This document shows, piece by piece, positions 10,557 to 24,030 of a stretch of DNA of 64,000 nt (the first letter of the stretch is position 1; the number at the start of each line of letters is the position of its first letter). The position numbers and the translations under genes are program-made. The notes beneath the pieces are model-generated. The model did no database searches. It was not told where the DNA came from and was given only the letters and a program-made list of their open reading frames with translations. The stretch lies in contig NC_090321.1 in NCBI RefSeq assembly GCF_040869045.1, positions 35,337,426-35,401,425 of the forward strand, in the 5' to 3' direction. Origin of the DNA: Eurosta solidaginis (taxonomy: Eukaryota; Arthropoda; Insecta; Diptera; Tephritidae).

Positions 10557-13500
10557 TTTATACTCATTTTAGCAGAGCTCACAGAGTATATTAACTTTGA
10601 TTGGATAACGGTTGGTTGCACAGGTATATGGGAATCGAGATAGATATAGACTTCCATATATCAAAATCATCAGTATCGAAAAAAAATTCGATTGAGCCAT
10701 GTCCGTCCGTCCGTCTGTCCGTTAACACGATAACTTGAGTAAATTTTGAGGTATCTTGATGAAATTTGGTACGTAGGTTCCTGGGCACTCATCTCAGATC
10801 GCTATTTAAAATGAAAGATATCGGACAATAACCACGCCCACTTTTTCGATATTGAAAATTTCGAAAAATCGAAAAAGTGCGATAATTCATTACCAAATAC
10901 GGATTAAGCGATGAAACTTGGCAGGTGAATTGAACGTGTGACGCAGAATAGAAAATTAGTAAAATTTTGGACAATGGGCGTGGCACCGCCCACTTTTAAA
11001 AGAAGGTAATTTAGAAGTTTTGCAAGCTGTAATTTGGAAGTCGTTGAAGATATGATGAAATTCGGCACGAACGTTACTCTTATTACTATATGTCTGCTTA
11101 ATAAAAATTAGCAAAATCGGAGAACGACCACGCCCACTTTTAAACATTTTTTTTTTTTTAAATTCAAATTTTAAAAGAAAAGTTAATATCTTTACAGTAT
11201 ATAAGTAAATTATGTCAACATTCAACTCCAGTAATGATATGTTGCAACAAAATACAAAAATAAAAGAAAATTTCAAAATGGGCGTGGCTCCGCCCTTTTT
11301 CATTTAATTTGTCCAGGATACTTTTAATGCCATAAGTCGAACAAAAATTTACCAATCCTTGTGAAATTTGGTAGAGGCTTAGATTCTAGGACGATAACTG
11401 TTTTCTGTGAAAAAGGGCGAAATCGGTTTGAAGCCACGCCCAGTTTTTATACACAGTCGACCGTCTGTCCTTCCGTTCGGCCGTTAACACGATATCTTGA
11501 GCAAAAACCGACATATCTTTACTAAACTCAGTTCACGTACTTATCTGAACTCACTTTGTATTGGTGTAAAAAATGGCCGAAATCCGGTTATGACCACGCC
11601 CACTTTTTCGATATCGAAAATTACGAAAAATGAAAAAAATGCCATAATTATATACCAAATACGAAAAAAGGGATGAAACATGGTAATTGTATTGGTCTAT
11701 TGACGCAAAATATAACTATAGAAAAAAACTTGGTAAAATAGGTGTGACACCTACCATATTAAGTAGAAGAAAATGAAAAAGTTTTGCAGGGCGAAATGAA
11801 AAGCCCTTGGAATCTTGGAAGGAATACTGTTCGTGGAATTACATATATAAATAAATTAGCGGTACCCGACAGATGATGTTCTGGATCACCCTGGTCCACA
11901 TTTTGGTCGATATCTCGAAAACGCCTTCACATATACAACTAAGGGCCACTCCCTTTTAAAACCCTCATTAATACCTTTAATTTGATACCCATATCGTACA
12001 AACAAATTCTAGAGTCAGGCCTGGTCCACCTTTATGGCAATATCCCTAAATGGCGTCCATCTATAGAACTATGGCCCACTCCTTTTTAAAATACTCATTA
12101 ACACCTTTCATTTGATTCCCATATCGTACAAAAAAATTTTAGTCACCCCTGGCCCACCTTTATGACGATATCTCGAAAAGGCATCCACCTATAGAACTAA
12201 GGCCCACTTCTTTTTAAAATACTCATTAACACCTTTCATTTGATACCCATATCGTACAAACAAATTGTAGAGTCACCCCTGGTCCACCTTTATGGCGATA
12301 TCTCGAAAAGGCGTCCACATATAGAACTAAGGCCCACGCCCTCTTAAAATACTCATTAACACCTTTCATTTGATACTCATATCCTACAAACAAATTCTAG
12401 TCACCCCTGGTCCATCTTTATGGCGATATCTCGAAAAGGCGTCCATCTATAGAACTAAGGCCCACGCCCTTTTAAAGTACTCATTAATACCTTTCATATG
12501 ATACCCGTATCGTACAAAATAAATTCTAGAGTCACCCCTGGTACACCTTTATGGCGATATCTCGAAAAGGCGTCCACATATAGAACTAAGGCCCACGCAC
12601 TCTTAAAATACTCATTAACACCTTTCATTTGATACTCATATCGTACAAACAAATTCTAGAGTCACCCCTGGTCCATCTTTATGGCGATATCTCGAAAAGG
12701 CGTCCACCTATAGAACTTAGGCCCACTTGCTTTTAAAATTATCATTAACACATTTCATTTGATACCCATATCGTACAAACAAATTCTAGAGTCAGGCCTG
12801 GTCCACCTTTATGGCGATATCCCTAAATGGCGTCCATCTATAGAACTATGACCCACTTCCTCTTAAAATACTCTTTAATACCTTTAATTTGATACCCATA
12901 TCGTACAAACTAATTCTAGAGTCAGGCGTGGTCCACCTTTATGGCGATATCCCTAAATGGCGTCCATCTATAGAACTATGGCCCACTCCTTTTTAAAATA
13001 CTCATTAACACCTTTCATTTGATTCCCATATCGTACAAAAAAATTTTAGTCACCCCTGGCCCACCTTTATGACGATATCTCGAAAAGGCATCCACCTATA
13101 GAACTAAGGCCCACTTCCTTTTAAAATACTCATTAACACCTTTCATTTGATACCCATATCGTACAAACAAATTGTAGAGTCACCCCTGGTCCACCTTTAT
13201 GGCGATATCTTGAAAAGGCGTCCACCTATAGAACTAAGGCCCACGCCCTTTTAAAATACTCATTAGCGCCTTTCATTTGATTCCCATATCGTACAAACGC
13301 ATTCTAGAGTCACCCCTGGTCCACCTTTATGGCGATATCTCGAAAAGGATAGAACTAAGGCCCACGCCCTCTTAAAATACTCATTTACACCTTTCAGTTG
13401 ATACTCATATCCTACAAACAAATTCTAGAGTCACCCCTGGTCCATCTTTATGGCGATATCTCGAAAAGGCGTCCATCTATAGAACTAAGGCCCACGCCCT

Positions 13501-13932
13501 TTTAAAATACTCATTAATACCTTTCATATGATACCCGTATCGTACAAAATAAATTCTAGAGTCACCCCTGGTCCACCTTTATGGCGATATCTCTAAAAGG
13601 CGTCCCCATATAGAACTAAGGCCCACGCCCTCTTATAATACTCATTAACACATTTCATTTGATACCCATATCGTCCAAACAAATTCTAGAGTCAGGCCTG
13701 GTCCACCTTTATGGCGATATCCCTAAATGGCGTCCATCTATAGAACTATGACCCACTTCCTCTTAAAATACTCTTTAATACCTTCCATTTGATACACATG
13801 TCATACAAACATATTCCAGGGTTACCCTAGGTTCTTTTTACAATATGGTGATTTTCCCTTACTTTGTCTCCACAGCTCTCAACTGAGTATGTAATGTTCG
13901 GTTACACCCGAACTTAGCCTTCCTTACTTGTT
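10557..13932 (+). mobile_element. Helentron/DINE-like non-autonomous element, family 2, long copy
   Basis: Begins TTTATACTCATTTTAGCAGA with CATGTCCGTCCGTCCGTCTG at 10698 (GTCY tract). It ends with the inverted subterminal CTGAGTAT, a perfect hairpin GTTCGG/CCGAAC (13896-13913, loop TTACAC), then CTTCCTTACTTGTTT. The same architecture occurs at 39008 and 46748. The interior is non-coding, with repeated GGGCGTGG/CCACGCCC motifs in both orientations and a long tandem array. Confidence 0.8.
11870..13860 (+). repeat. central tandem array, about 129-bp units, higher-order structure
   Basis: About sixteen units, each with GGTCCACCTTTATGGCGATA, TCGAAAAGGCGTCCACCTAT and CACCTTTCATTTGATACCCA. Variant units recur in the same order about 906 bp apart (12022 with 12929, 12152 with 13058, 12281 with 13187), so a seven-unit block was duplicated. 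The ATCCCTAAATGGCGTCC variant marks the block edges. Confidence 0.85.
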
Positions 13933-14699
13933 TAGTTGTGGTTTTGTGGAAATTTTTGCATGTGCTCCAGAAAAAATCGTAAGCTCTATATAAAACAGCC
14001 AATGAATCGATTAAATTGAATGTCGAGAAGCTCGCGAGCCTTACGAGTAATTCGAGATTCGAGAATCTCGCTCTAGTTAAAATTACCAATGAAATCAATT
14101 CTTTTAACAGAAAAATCCGTTAGACTTGATTTTGCAAAAATATTGATAGTTGTTCGCTGTTAAAATTACCAATGAAATCAGTTCTTTTAACAGAAAAATC
14201 CGTTAGACTGAACGAAAATCTGTAATTTTTACTGCAAGTCTTACATTTCAGTTCAGTGCAGTTTTTATTCTGTTGAAATAACTAAACAAATTTTTTCTTA
14301 CCGGAAAATTCGGTTGTATTAACCATAATGCAATCAAATTTGCTGAATGTCTGTTTATGCGAGAATAACAAAACTGATTTGTTGATTTTACTAGCTTCAT
14401 TTCTTTCAGTGTGCTAAAAAATTGTATTTCTTCGGTGATTATAGCGCTTGATACATTTTTAAGATGTTTCTACTACCAGATATTTTTGCAAAGAACTGCA
14501 GCCCAACTCTCTTTATGTGCTTTTCGACTTCGTAATTTTGAAATAATAATAATGTAGTAAATACCCTGCAGGAAAAATTATCATTTGCCTAAACAAAGTA
14601 ACTACAAGTTGACTACTTTACGGCATTCCGGAAAGTAACATACTTCTCGGTTACCAAAAAAAAATCAGTTATTAACAATTGGCCACACCAAGGGATTTT

Positions 14700-15480
14700 A
14701 AATCATTTTCCAACTGGTCCTTCCAACTTATTGAGGGCCTTCTTTTTCCTTTGCTTCCATAGGCGGGTTTCGATAAAAAATACTTTCTTAGCCAGAGCAT
14801 TAACTTCCAATCGCATAACATAGCCTAGCCAGCGTAACCGCTCTGTTTTTTTTCGCTGGACTATGATGATGTCAGCGTAAAGCTCATACAGCTCACCATT
14901 AAATCTTCTTCGGTACTCGCCGTCGCCAATGCGTAGAGACCTGCAAATATTTCGAAGAACATTTCTCTCGAACAATCCCAGTGCCGCCTCATCTGATGTT
15001 GTCATAGTCCATGCTTCTGCACCATATAGCAGGATGGGAACGTGGGAAAGTGACTTGTAGAGCAGGATTTTCGTATGCCAAGAGAGGACTTTATTTCAAT
15101 TGCCTGCATAGTCCAAAGTAGCATTTATTGGCAGGTTTCAAAGCTGATGTTGTTTCTTGTGTTTATTATGGCTCCCAAATAAACGAAGTCTTTTACTATT
15201 ACGAAATTATGGCTGCTAACAGTGGCGTGGTTGTTAAGGCTCAAATATGCTTGCGCATAGTGAAAATCTGGTCAATGGTTGATTTTCCAGGTCTGAAGCC
15301 GCACTGATAAGGTCCAATCAACCAATTTACGATGGGTTTCAATCTTTCGCACAATACGCTTGACAGGACCATTTATAAGGCTGGTGCCGCGATAAATGGC
15401 GCAGTTTGCAAGATCCCCCTTCTTGTGGACTGGGCAAATAGCACTTAGATTCTAATCCATATAATAGTAGCTAGCTTTTT
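14700..15480 (-). pseudogene. RTE-like LINE reverse transcriptase, 3' part, decayed
   Basis: On the minus strand, LRIGDGEYRRRFNGELYELY and RLRWLGYVMR match the C-terminal part of the better copy at 30244-31149, followed by 3' coding toward 14700. Upstream (15000-15470) the match to the RT domain continues in pieces, through many frame breaks and a large internal deletion near 15240. Not functional. Confidence 0.75.
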
Positions 15481-17342
15481 TCAAAGGAATTAATTTATTT
15501 TTAAACTTTAGCGCAATTCTGATTCTAGTGTAATGGGAAATATTATTAATATTTGATTTTCCACATTCTTTTCTCTGAACCACTTAGGTTCTTATACGAA
15601 AATTGCCCCAAGGATAAAATATGTTTGGCACGATGCATTAAGAATTGTAGATGGAATGGGTCATAGTGTCTTAAGATTCCGATTTTGAGCACAGAATTCC
15701 ACTAGATTATTACACAACCATTTTCTTCAACTTCCTGTTCTGAATTGTGGTAGTTTTCGTCCGCGCTATAGCTAATCTTGAATTGCTCTTTGGCAGAGTT
15801 ATGTTTGATTCCTCGAATTTACTTTCTGTTTCAGTTTTTTGGAGCAAGATACTCGCACTATACTAAAGAAGCAATCGAATCCCCTCGTACCAAGTTTTGC
15901 GCACAGGACAGATTATGGACGGAACTTTTCTCCTTCACTCGTACTTGATGATATCACATTCAGTTGTCGCTTTAGGTATCACCAGTACCAACTAGAAGAG
16001 GTATACACTGTCTAGATCTATAGGTCATCAGCTAGTGAAATAAATATTCGCGCTAACTTTACACATATAATTATGCACTTGCGTTTAGTAGTGGCTGAAC
16101 AAGCAGCGTAGCAACATAGAACAAGGCTTTGGCTTATTTGCGCATTTCAACAAACATATTTTGCAAAAACGGCTCGTCCACAGAATGTTTTATTTGTTTA
16201 ATGTACTCAATATATTTTGTTCTAATTTTTTGTTAGACTCAAGCAATAAAATAATATTTTATATCATACTTACTAATTATTTTTTGAGTGTTAAAATACT
16301 TGCGTGCATACGTTGCTTGTTAATCAACGACTAACCAACGACCACTAAAATGATTTTACTCTAACCAGCACAGCCATATTTTACATTTTGGTGATCACTG
16401 GTCTATAGTACAGAAACATTTCGTTTTTCCCATAAACTTCCGTAGAAACATCTACCAAGCATTCCACGAGAGTCTCCTAGTATATTGGAATGTCAAAAAA
16501 CAGCAGTTACTTTTACTAATAAGAAGACCCGATTTTCCAGTGCGAGTTTGAACTCCAGTAAATGTTGAAAAGAGTTTAACCTTGCCACTTTGTTCGGTAA
16601 CGTAAAATTTTGCTGCTCATGCCAGCTTAAGCGGCCGAATCTAATTCACTCTAACCTGTAAGTGGATTTTTGGTGATTTTTTCCGATTGATTTTTCATCC
16701 TGTTCTGAACCATTTTCAATGTTTTAATTATTTAGCTTTAAACAAAATAATAAAAATTAATCGCTACATTTATCAAAAAATTTACTGCATATCCGATCCA
16801 TGTGTCAGGTGTTGCAATCTCCAGTTATGTTGTATTTTCATTAGGTTTTGAACTATGGACCATGTTTCAAGTTCCTATTTTACAGGGCAATGACTTAAAA
16901 TCATGCGCCGCGTTCCACAATATCTAAATTAAGTGATCCGTGCGCCACCTAGCGCGTATTTTCACTTTATAGTTTCAGAACTATTCCCACAGAAAATTTC
17001 TCTAATCTCTTCGATCATATGATTCCCCATTTTTCTTTTGCCAGACTTATCATTTTTTTGAATATATCGATCCGTTCGCTCCGTAGAGTTAAAAAATGTA
17101 TCTTAAGTTTTAAAATATACATCGCATTAAGCAATATTATAAACTCTTTCTGTACTAACTTAATTTTTGTACTAACTAAATTTTTATTGGGTTAACTGAC
17201 CCTTACGGCTAAAATTCCAAAATTGTTATGAAACAAAACCAAAACATCTAAAAATAGCAACTTAGTGGACCGCCTGGTATCAAAATAACACTAAAAAGTT
17301 TCAAACTTACTGTTAAAATTCTAAAAATAACGCCATGTTTCA
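15481..17342. other. no gene; partial dispersed repeat at 16830-17110
   Basis: Unrecognised AT-rich sequence. TTTTGAACTATGGACCATGT and GTGCGCCACCTAGCGCG at 16843-16955 relate to the dispersed family at 6561. No open frame above about 60 codons has a recognisable motif. Confidence 0.4.
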
Positions 17343-17598
17343 AAAGTTGTTTCAAAAAGGCCCTATCTCAGAATTAGGTTGAAAAACGCCCTATCTGGGC
17401 TCAAATTCAATGCATTTTGACATTGGTTAGGGTGGTTATGGAAAAAAATTCCGAGATCTAGCGTTTTTCAACTGAATTCTGAAATAGGGTGTCTTTGAAA
17501 CGAATTCTGAAATAGGGTTTCATTTAAACGTTTTATGCGAAGGCCGTTTTCGAAACGGCAACCCCAGATAGGGTGATATTCCACCCAGCAGTCGATAT
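17343..17598. mobile_element. truncated copy of the CCCTATCT palindromic MITE
   Basis: Contains GGCCCTATCTCAGAATT, GAAATAGGGT and the right terminus GATATTCCACCCAGCAGTCG. The last pairs with the family seen complete at 49854-50142. The left terminus is missing. Confidence 0.6.
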
Positions 17599-18102
17599 GC
17601 TCCGTGATACAGGTGTGAATAGAGCACATAACTCTGATTCAGTTAACGTCAATTCCTACTGACACACTTATGCTTCCCTGGTTTAAAATTTAAACCCAGC
17701 GCGGCGCACTAATTTTCACGAAAACTGATGAAATCTATTTTTTAAACGAAATTTGGTTTGGTCGTAAATCTAGTACAAACATTTTTTAGGATTTACGCTC
17801 TAACTTTTAAACGTGGGGTATTATCATGGGGTTTCGAACAATGTTCAAAGTTTCAAGTTTATAGCCCATCGGAAAGTTACCAAATCGGATAGTAGAAATT
17901 TGCTTTTTTCAATGAAACGTCTCTAAAACATAGTACCATAGTGTCTCCAACCGGCCGACTGACTCGAATTTGCTACAAGTCACCCTGCGAGAAAACCAAA
18001 GAATTTTTCAGTTCATTAAGTTCGTAATAACCTTGCTTCGCATTGCAACGTATGCTGCTAAAAACCAAAACAATCTACACCAAATCACAGCAAACAAATA
18101 AA
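17599..18102. other. no gene; dispersed repeat fragment
   Basis: ATCATGGGGTTTCGAACAAT followed by CATCGGAAAGTTACC (17825-17882) belongs to the family at 6561. The rest is unrecognised. Confidence 0.4.
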
Positions 18103-19480
18103 AAACAAGTAAAGGTGTCTAAGTTCGGGTGTAACCGAACATTATATACTCAACGTGAGCTTCAATTTCATTTCAGATAAATTACTTTTCTACATAACAC
18201 GTAGCACCGCCCGTTTAAAAAAATGTCTCCCCATTTCCTCTTACAATAAAACTTGATAAGTGAAATATCATTGATTCAAAACTATTTTTTGCTAAATTAT
18301 AGGTTATTATTCTAGTCTACGACCCTTTAAAACCTTTTAAACTTGTTTTATATCTAAGTTGCCGGGTCTTTAACCCATCCTGTCCATTTTTACTAGAAAT
18401 ATTTTTCTGCTATAAGGAAAATATGTGTATCCAATTTTGTTACGATATGTAAATTTTTCTTCGAGTTATGGCTACCGAAACATTGAAAATTGCTTAGACA
18501 AAAAAGGGGCGTTGCCAAAACCATTTAATGTTATAATTCAATTTAGAAAGTAAAATTCTATTGATACAAAGCTCTTTGTCGCTAAGATATAGCTTATTAT
18601 TTTCGTCTACGATCCTTTTAAAAATCTTTTATATTAAGTGGGCGTGGTCTTTAACCGATCTCGTCCATTTTTTTCTAGAAATATTTCTTGCTATAGGGAA
18701 AATTTGTGTACCCAATTTTATTAAGATTCGTTAATTTTTCTTCGAGTTATGGCTTCCGAAACATAGAAAATTGCTTAGTCATAAAAGGGGCGGTGCCACG
18801 CCCATTTCTTTTATATAAAAGTGGGCGTGGTCTTTAACCGACCTCGTCCATTTTTTCTAGAAATATTTCTTGCTATAGGGATAATTTATGTACCCAGTTT
18901 TTCTAAGAACCGTTAATTTTTCTTTGAGTTATGGCTTCCGAAACATAGAAAATTGCTTAGTCATAAAAGGGGGGTGCCGCGCCCATTTTTTAAAATTTGA
19001 AGTTTTTCCTATTTATTGTTATAAATCCACTTGGGAAATGAAATACCATTGTTGTAAAGCTCTTTTTTGCAAAGATATAGCTTATTTTATTCGTCCACGA
19101 CCCTTTTAAAAATATTTTATATAAAAGTGGGCGTGGTCCTTAACCGATTTCGTAAATTTTTCTTCAAAGCATTCCTCATAGTAAAGGCAACCTCTCTGCC
19201 AAATTTTGTTACGATAGGTTTAACGATTTTTGATTTATGATTAATAATATTTGTAAAATTGATTTTATCACAAGTGGGCGGTGCCACGCCCATTTTAAAT
19301 TTTTTTTCAAATATTTATCAATAGTCTCAATTTCTGCATTCTAGGTGTATTTTTCTACTAAATAATCAGGTTTTTGTGTTTTCCAAAATGTTATATATGT
19401 AAAAAGTGGGCGTGGTTATCATCCGATTTCGCTCATTTTCAATACCAATCTATTCTGGGTCCACATAAGCTCGTGTACTG
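18103..19480 (-). mobile_element. Helentron-like element, family 3, minus orientation
   Basis: Starts AAACAAGTAAAGGTGTCTAA, the complement of the 3' end typical of these elements. Hairpin GTTCGG/CCGAAC lies at 18123-18140, followed by the subterminal TATACTCA. The interior has at least four diverged tandem units of about 190-270 bp with GTGGGCGTGGTCTTTAACCG, TTCTAGAAATATTTCTTGCT and GAGTTATGGCTTCCGAAACA. The far (5') end is not clear and may be truncated. Confidence 0.7.
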
Positions 19481-21561
19481 TGTGCAAAGCACGCTGAGTA
19501 TAATTAAAATAAATTTTAAAATGTGCAAGCTCAGAAGAAAAATGTCAACACTAAAAACCACACAAAAATATAATGCAAAAGTGTTAAATTCATCATAACC
19601 TAGTAACGCTGAACAAGCGAGTGTCTAAACTTCCTTGAACTCGTCTACTAGCTTGTCGCATGCAATGAAAAACATCAACATGATTATTTAAAGACCTACC
19701 AACAACAATGAACATAAATGCACCGCCTATGCGCCATATGAAAAAAAAACCGAAAAGCTTACGTTATGCATTTGTCTAATGCTTTTGCAGTCTTGAGTGT
19801 GTGAGAGATTGCATAGGAGAGAGAGAGAGCGAAAAAGCTGCAATAATGCAAGGTGGATTTGCATTTGTAAGAGCTGCCACTACGCTTTAGGCCTGATTAC
19901 ATTCACGACGCCGGCTATAAAGCAACATTTATCAAATTATTTTTTTACACATCTTATGACTTACACATCTTATTTTCGACGCAACAGAGCAGCACGACAA
20001 TAGATAGAAGTAAATAACAGCTAATTAATATTTTTCCTAAATTTTTTGCTACTGTTTGCTATAATTTTAATTTGTGGCTGTCACATTCAATGTAATCAAG
20101 TAGCCAATGCTTGGCTACGATTGTTGTCAAGCTTAGCTTTACTGTGGTTGTGGTCTGTAGACGCCGTGTTGAATATAATCAGGTCTTTTGTCGGCGCTTC
20201 GTTGCATTTTCGTACGGTTTTTATTTATTAACACTTTTTTCGGTTCGGTTTTTTTTTTGTTCGTATTGAGGTAGGTCTGTATCTTATATAGCGAAATGTA
20301 TATTTATAGAAAGCTTTTGCTCTCATACATAGAACTGCGACAAATATACAACGCTGTGCAGTAAAATTCTTTCTCCATTTGGCTCATTCCACCACTCTCA
20401 GTAGTTTTGAATGGCAATAACAGCTGGAAAACGTTGAACTCGTTTAAATATCTATTAGATGCTTTTCGCTGCATAGAGAATACAGAAGAAGAGGAATGAC
20501 ATTGATTTTCTTTTGCGTTTGTTTAAGACGTTTAGTGTTTTAGGCTGCACTAAGACTGACTAGAGTGGAAGCGCGAAGCGTTGCTATGATATAAAGTTAT
20601 GAAAACTATTTCTTATGTCAGAGTCCCAGAAACGTTTGCGGCTTGTAAAATATATGAAAATAAAAATCGCGCAAGCCTAGCATAGCTTGTATGAGAGGAC
20701 TTTGTCGTTAGCCTAAGCGCCCAGCTTCCAAATGCTTCTCTAACCGTAATATTCAATAGAGTACTTCGCTGATATGGTTGTGTAGCGCAACCCGTTTAAA
20801 ATATCAAAATAAGTGCAAACAAATACTGATTGTACCAGTTTCGCAACTATAATCACAGCTCGTCTCTGAACCTTAGCTCCTTCAAATTTTCTGGGGTGGC
20901 GTGGTCCATGGTCAACTTACTCGAACGCCGTAGAAGCGTTAGAGTATCGTGAATGTAAATTAACATCATTTCATTGTGACGGTCCCACCTGCTGTGAAAA
21001 CGTTAGCGCTTTCTTCGAGGTTCCATAATGAGTTATAAATGGATCATCCGAAAGGCTTACAGCCCACTGCAGGTTTAATTTAAGTTCTTTAAATAAACTT
21101 TATTGAGAGAAGTGTAAAACAGGCGTGCATAGCCTACAACTCATGTACAATAATAGTCAACGTAACTTGGCGGTTTACTAGGAACAATTAGGTTTCTTTC
21201 AATAACGGAGTAAACAGCATAGATAATGTACTAGTAGGTAGTAATCTTACTTCAGACGGGATCAAATGAACCATTTGGCTGAAGCAGGCACAGCATAGAT
21301 CGCCGAAACATTAATGAGACCATCAAGCAAAGGTGGGGAAGACTTACTCGGTTGGAGTTCAATTGCCAGCGTAACGGCTAATAAAAGAGGAAGAAAAAAA
21401 CTACTATTGATTATAATAATAAGCTCCTAAGAGGCCCATCATAAAAAACTGTGCCAATTACGAACCCACATTTTCCAAAATAGTCCAACGCTCTCACAGT
21501 CGTCAACCACATCAGTCGACGGGGATCTTAACTGTAAAGTGCCGTTAACGTCTCAAGCTTC
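19481..21561. other. no gene recognised
   Basis: Mixed sequence with a GAGA tract (19818-19830). Short frames at 19797-20003 and 20046-20231 lack recognisable motifs. Ends at the left target duplication of the foldback transposon. Confidence 0.45.
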
Positions 21562-21570
21562 ACAATCATG

Positions 21571-24030
21571 ACGTCCCTTATTTTAGCGGCGATAGGTTGG
21601 CGGAATAAGTTGAAAATTTTTCATAATTAGTAGCTAATTAAATGCAAATTAAGTACGAGAAAAAAAAATTTATAGCTTTACAAATTTTTTTTTTTATGAC
21701 ATTCTGCGCTAAAATAAGACTGAAGTTAGCGAAACCAATCGGCGAAAGGTTGGCGGAATAAATTGAAAATTTTACATAATGAGTACCTAATTTAGTGCAA
21801 ATTAACTGCGAGAAAAAAAAAATTATAGCTTTAAAAAATTTTTTTTTATGACATTCTGCGCTAAAATAAGACTGAAGTTAGCGAAACCAATCGGCGAAAG
21901 GTTGGCGGAATAAGTTGAAAATTTAACATAATGAGTACCTAATTTATTGCAAATAACTGCGAGAAAAAAAATTTATAGCTTTACAAATTTTTTTTTTATG
22001 ACATTCTGCGCTAAAATAAGACTGAAGTTAGCGAAACCAATCGGCGAAGGGTTGGCGGAATAAGTTGAAAACTTTACATAATGAGTACCTAATTTATTGC
22101 AAATTAACTGCGAGAAAAAAAATTTATAGCTTTACAAAATTTTTTTTATGACATTCTGCGCTAAAATAAGACTGAAGTTAGCGAAACCAATCGGCGAAGG
22201 GTTGGCGGAATAAGTTGAAAATTTTACATAATGAGTACCTAATTTATTGCAAATTAACAGCGAGAAAAAATATTTATAGCTTTACAAAATTTTTTTTTAT
22301 GACATTCTGCGCTAAAATAAGACTGAAGTTAGCGAAACCAATCGGCGAAAAGTTGGCGGAAGAAGTTGAAAATATTACATAATGAGTACCTAATTTTTTG
22401 CAAATTAACAGCGAGAAAAAAAATTTATAGCTTTACAAAAATTTTTTTTATGACATTCTGCGCTAAAATAAGACTGAAGTTAGCGAAACCAATCGGCGAA
22501 AAGTTGGCGGAAGAAGTTGAAAATTTTACATAATGAGTAGCTAATTTATTGCAAATTAACAGCGAGAAAAAATATTTATAGCTTTACAAAAATTTTTTTT
22601 ATGACATTCTGCGCTAAAATAAGACTGAAGTTAGCGAAACCAATCGGCGAAAGGTTGGCGGAATAAGTTGAAAACTTTACATAATGAGTACCTAATTTAT
22701 TGCAAATTAACTGCGAGAAAAAAAAATTTATAGCTTTACAAAATTTTTTTTTATGACATTCTGCGCTAAAATAAGACTGAAGTTAGCGAAACCAATCGGC
22801 GAAAAGTTGGCGGAAGTTGAAAATTTTACATAATGAGTACCTAATTTATTGCAAATTAACAGCGAGAAAAAAAATTTATAGCTTTACAAAATTTTTTTTA
22901 TGACATTCTGCGCTAAAATAAGACTGAAGTTAGCGAAACCAATCGGCGAAGGGTTGGCGGAATAAGTTGAAAACTTTACATAATGAGTACCTAATTTAGT
23001 GCAAATTAACTGCGAGAAAAAAAAATGTATAGCTTTACAAAATTTTTTTTTAAGACATTCTGCGCTAAAATAAGACTCAAGTTAGCGAAACCAATCGGCG
23101 AAGGGTTGGCGGAATAAGTTGAAAATTTTACATAATGAGTACCTAATTTATTGCAAATTAACAGCGAGAAAAAATATTTATAGCTTTACAAAATTTTTTT
23201 TTATGACATTCTGCGCTAAAATAAAACTGAAGTTAGCGAAACCAATCGGCGAAAAGTTGGCGGAAGAAGTTGAAAATTTTACATAATGAGTACCTAATTT
23301 ATTGCAAACAGCGAGAAAAAATATTTATAGCTTTACAAAAATTTTTTTTATGACATTCTGCGCTAAAATAAGACTCAAGTTAGCGAAACCAATCGGCGAA
23401 GGGTTGGCGGAATAAGTTGAAAACTTTACATAATGAGTACCTAATTTAGTGCAAATTAACAGCGAAAAAAAAATTTATAGCTTTACACAATTTTTTTTAT
23501 GACATTCTGCGCTAAAATAAGACTGAAGTTAGCGAAACCAATCGGCGAAGGGTTGGCGGAATAAGTTGAAAACTTTACATAATGAGTACCTAATATATTG
23601 CAAATTAACTGCGAGAAAAAAAAATTTATAGCTTTACAAAATTTTTTTTTATGACATTCTGCGCTAAAATAAGACTGAAGTTAGCGAAACCAATCGGCGA
23701 AAGGTTGCGGAATAAGTTGAAAACTTTACATAATGAGTACCTAATTTATTGCAAATTAACTGCGAAAAAAAAAAATTTATAGCTTTACAAAAATTTATAG
23801 CTAAAATAAGACTGAAGTTAGCGAAACCAATCGGCGAAAGGTTGGCGGAAGAAGTTGAAAATTTTACATAATGAGTACCTAATTTATTGCAAATTAGCAG
23901 CGAGAAAAAAATGTATAGCTTTATAAAATTTTTTTTTATGACATTCTGCGCTAAAATAAGACTGAAGTTAGCGAAACCAATCGGCGAAAAGTTGGCGGAA
24001 GAAGTTGAAGATTTTACGTGATAATTTATT
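21571..24030 (+). repeat. left arm: 150-bp satellite array, about 16 units
   Basis: Unit landmarks are GGTTGGCGGAATAAGTTGAA, ACATAATGAGTACCTAATTT, TTTATAGCTTTACAAAATTT and ATTCTGCGCTAAAATAAGAC. Spacing between GTTGGCGG landmarks is 150 bp (for example 22051 to 22201). Units differ by few substitutions and poly-A/T length, so homogenisation is recent. The first unit is a distinct variant (GATAGGTTGG, TAATTAGTAGCTAATTAAAT) shared with the outer unit of the right arm. Confidence 0.92.

Larger units (their letters stand above)
10138..14078. mobile_element. CTCGCGAG-rich foldback element hosting a Helentron
   Basis: The left part (10138-10556) contains two direct copies of a segment with CTTCTCGCGAGATTCTC and CTCGCGAGCTTCTCGA. 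The right part (13933-14078) holds the inverse, GTCGAGAAGCTCGCGAG, followed outward by ATTCGAGATTCGAGAATCTC. GCATTGGCAGT...CTATATA on the left matches the complement of TATATAAAACAGCCAATG on the right. The Helentron at 10557-13932 sits near its centre. Confidence 0.65.
9950..14430 (-). repeat. older dispersed element X, split by nested insertions
   Basis: Two parts (14079-14430 and 9950-10135, minus strand) together match the plus-strand copy at 38030-38470 in order: GAAAGAAAT...AAATCAACAAATCAG first, TTTTTCTGTTAAAAGAACTGA next, and GTTGACGGAAA with CAACAGCTATTTG last. The missing middle is replaced by the foldback at 10138-14078. A 49-bp segment (ACCAATGAAATCA...CGTTAGACT) is duplicated in tandem at 14079-14208. 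Class unknown; no coding seen. Confidence 0.6.

Noticed and set aside
21571..24030. CRISPR-like array
   Set aside because: Units are contiguous 150-bp satellites without short unique spacers, in a eukaryotic genome.
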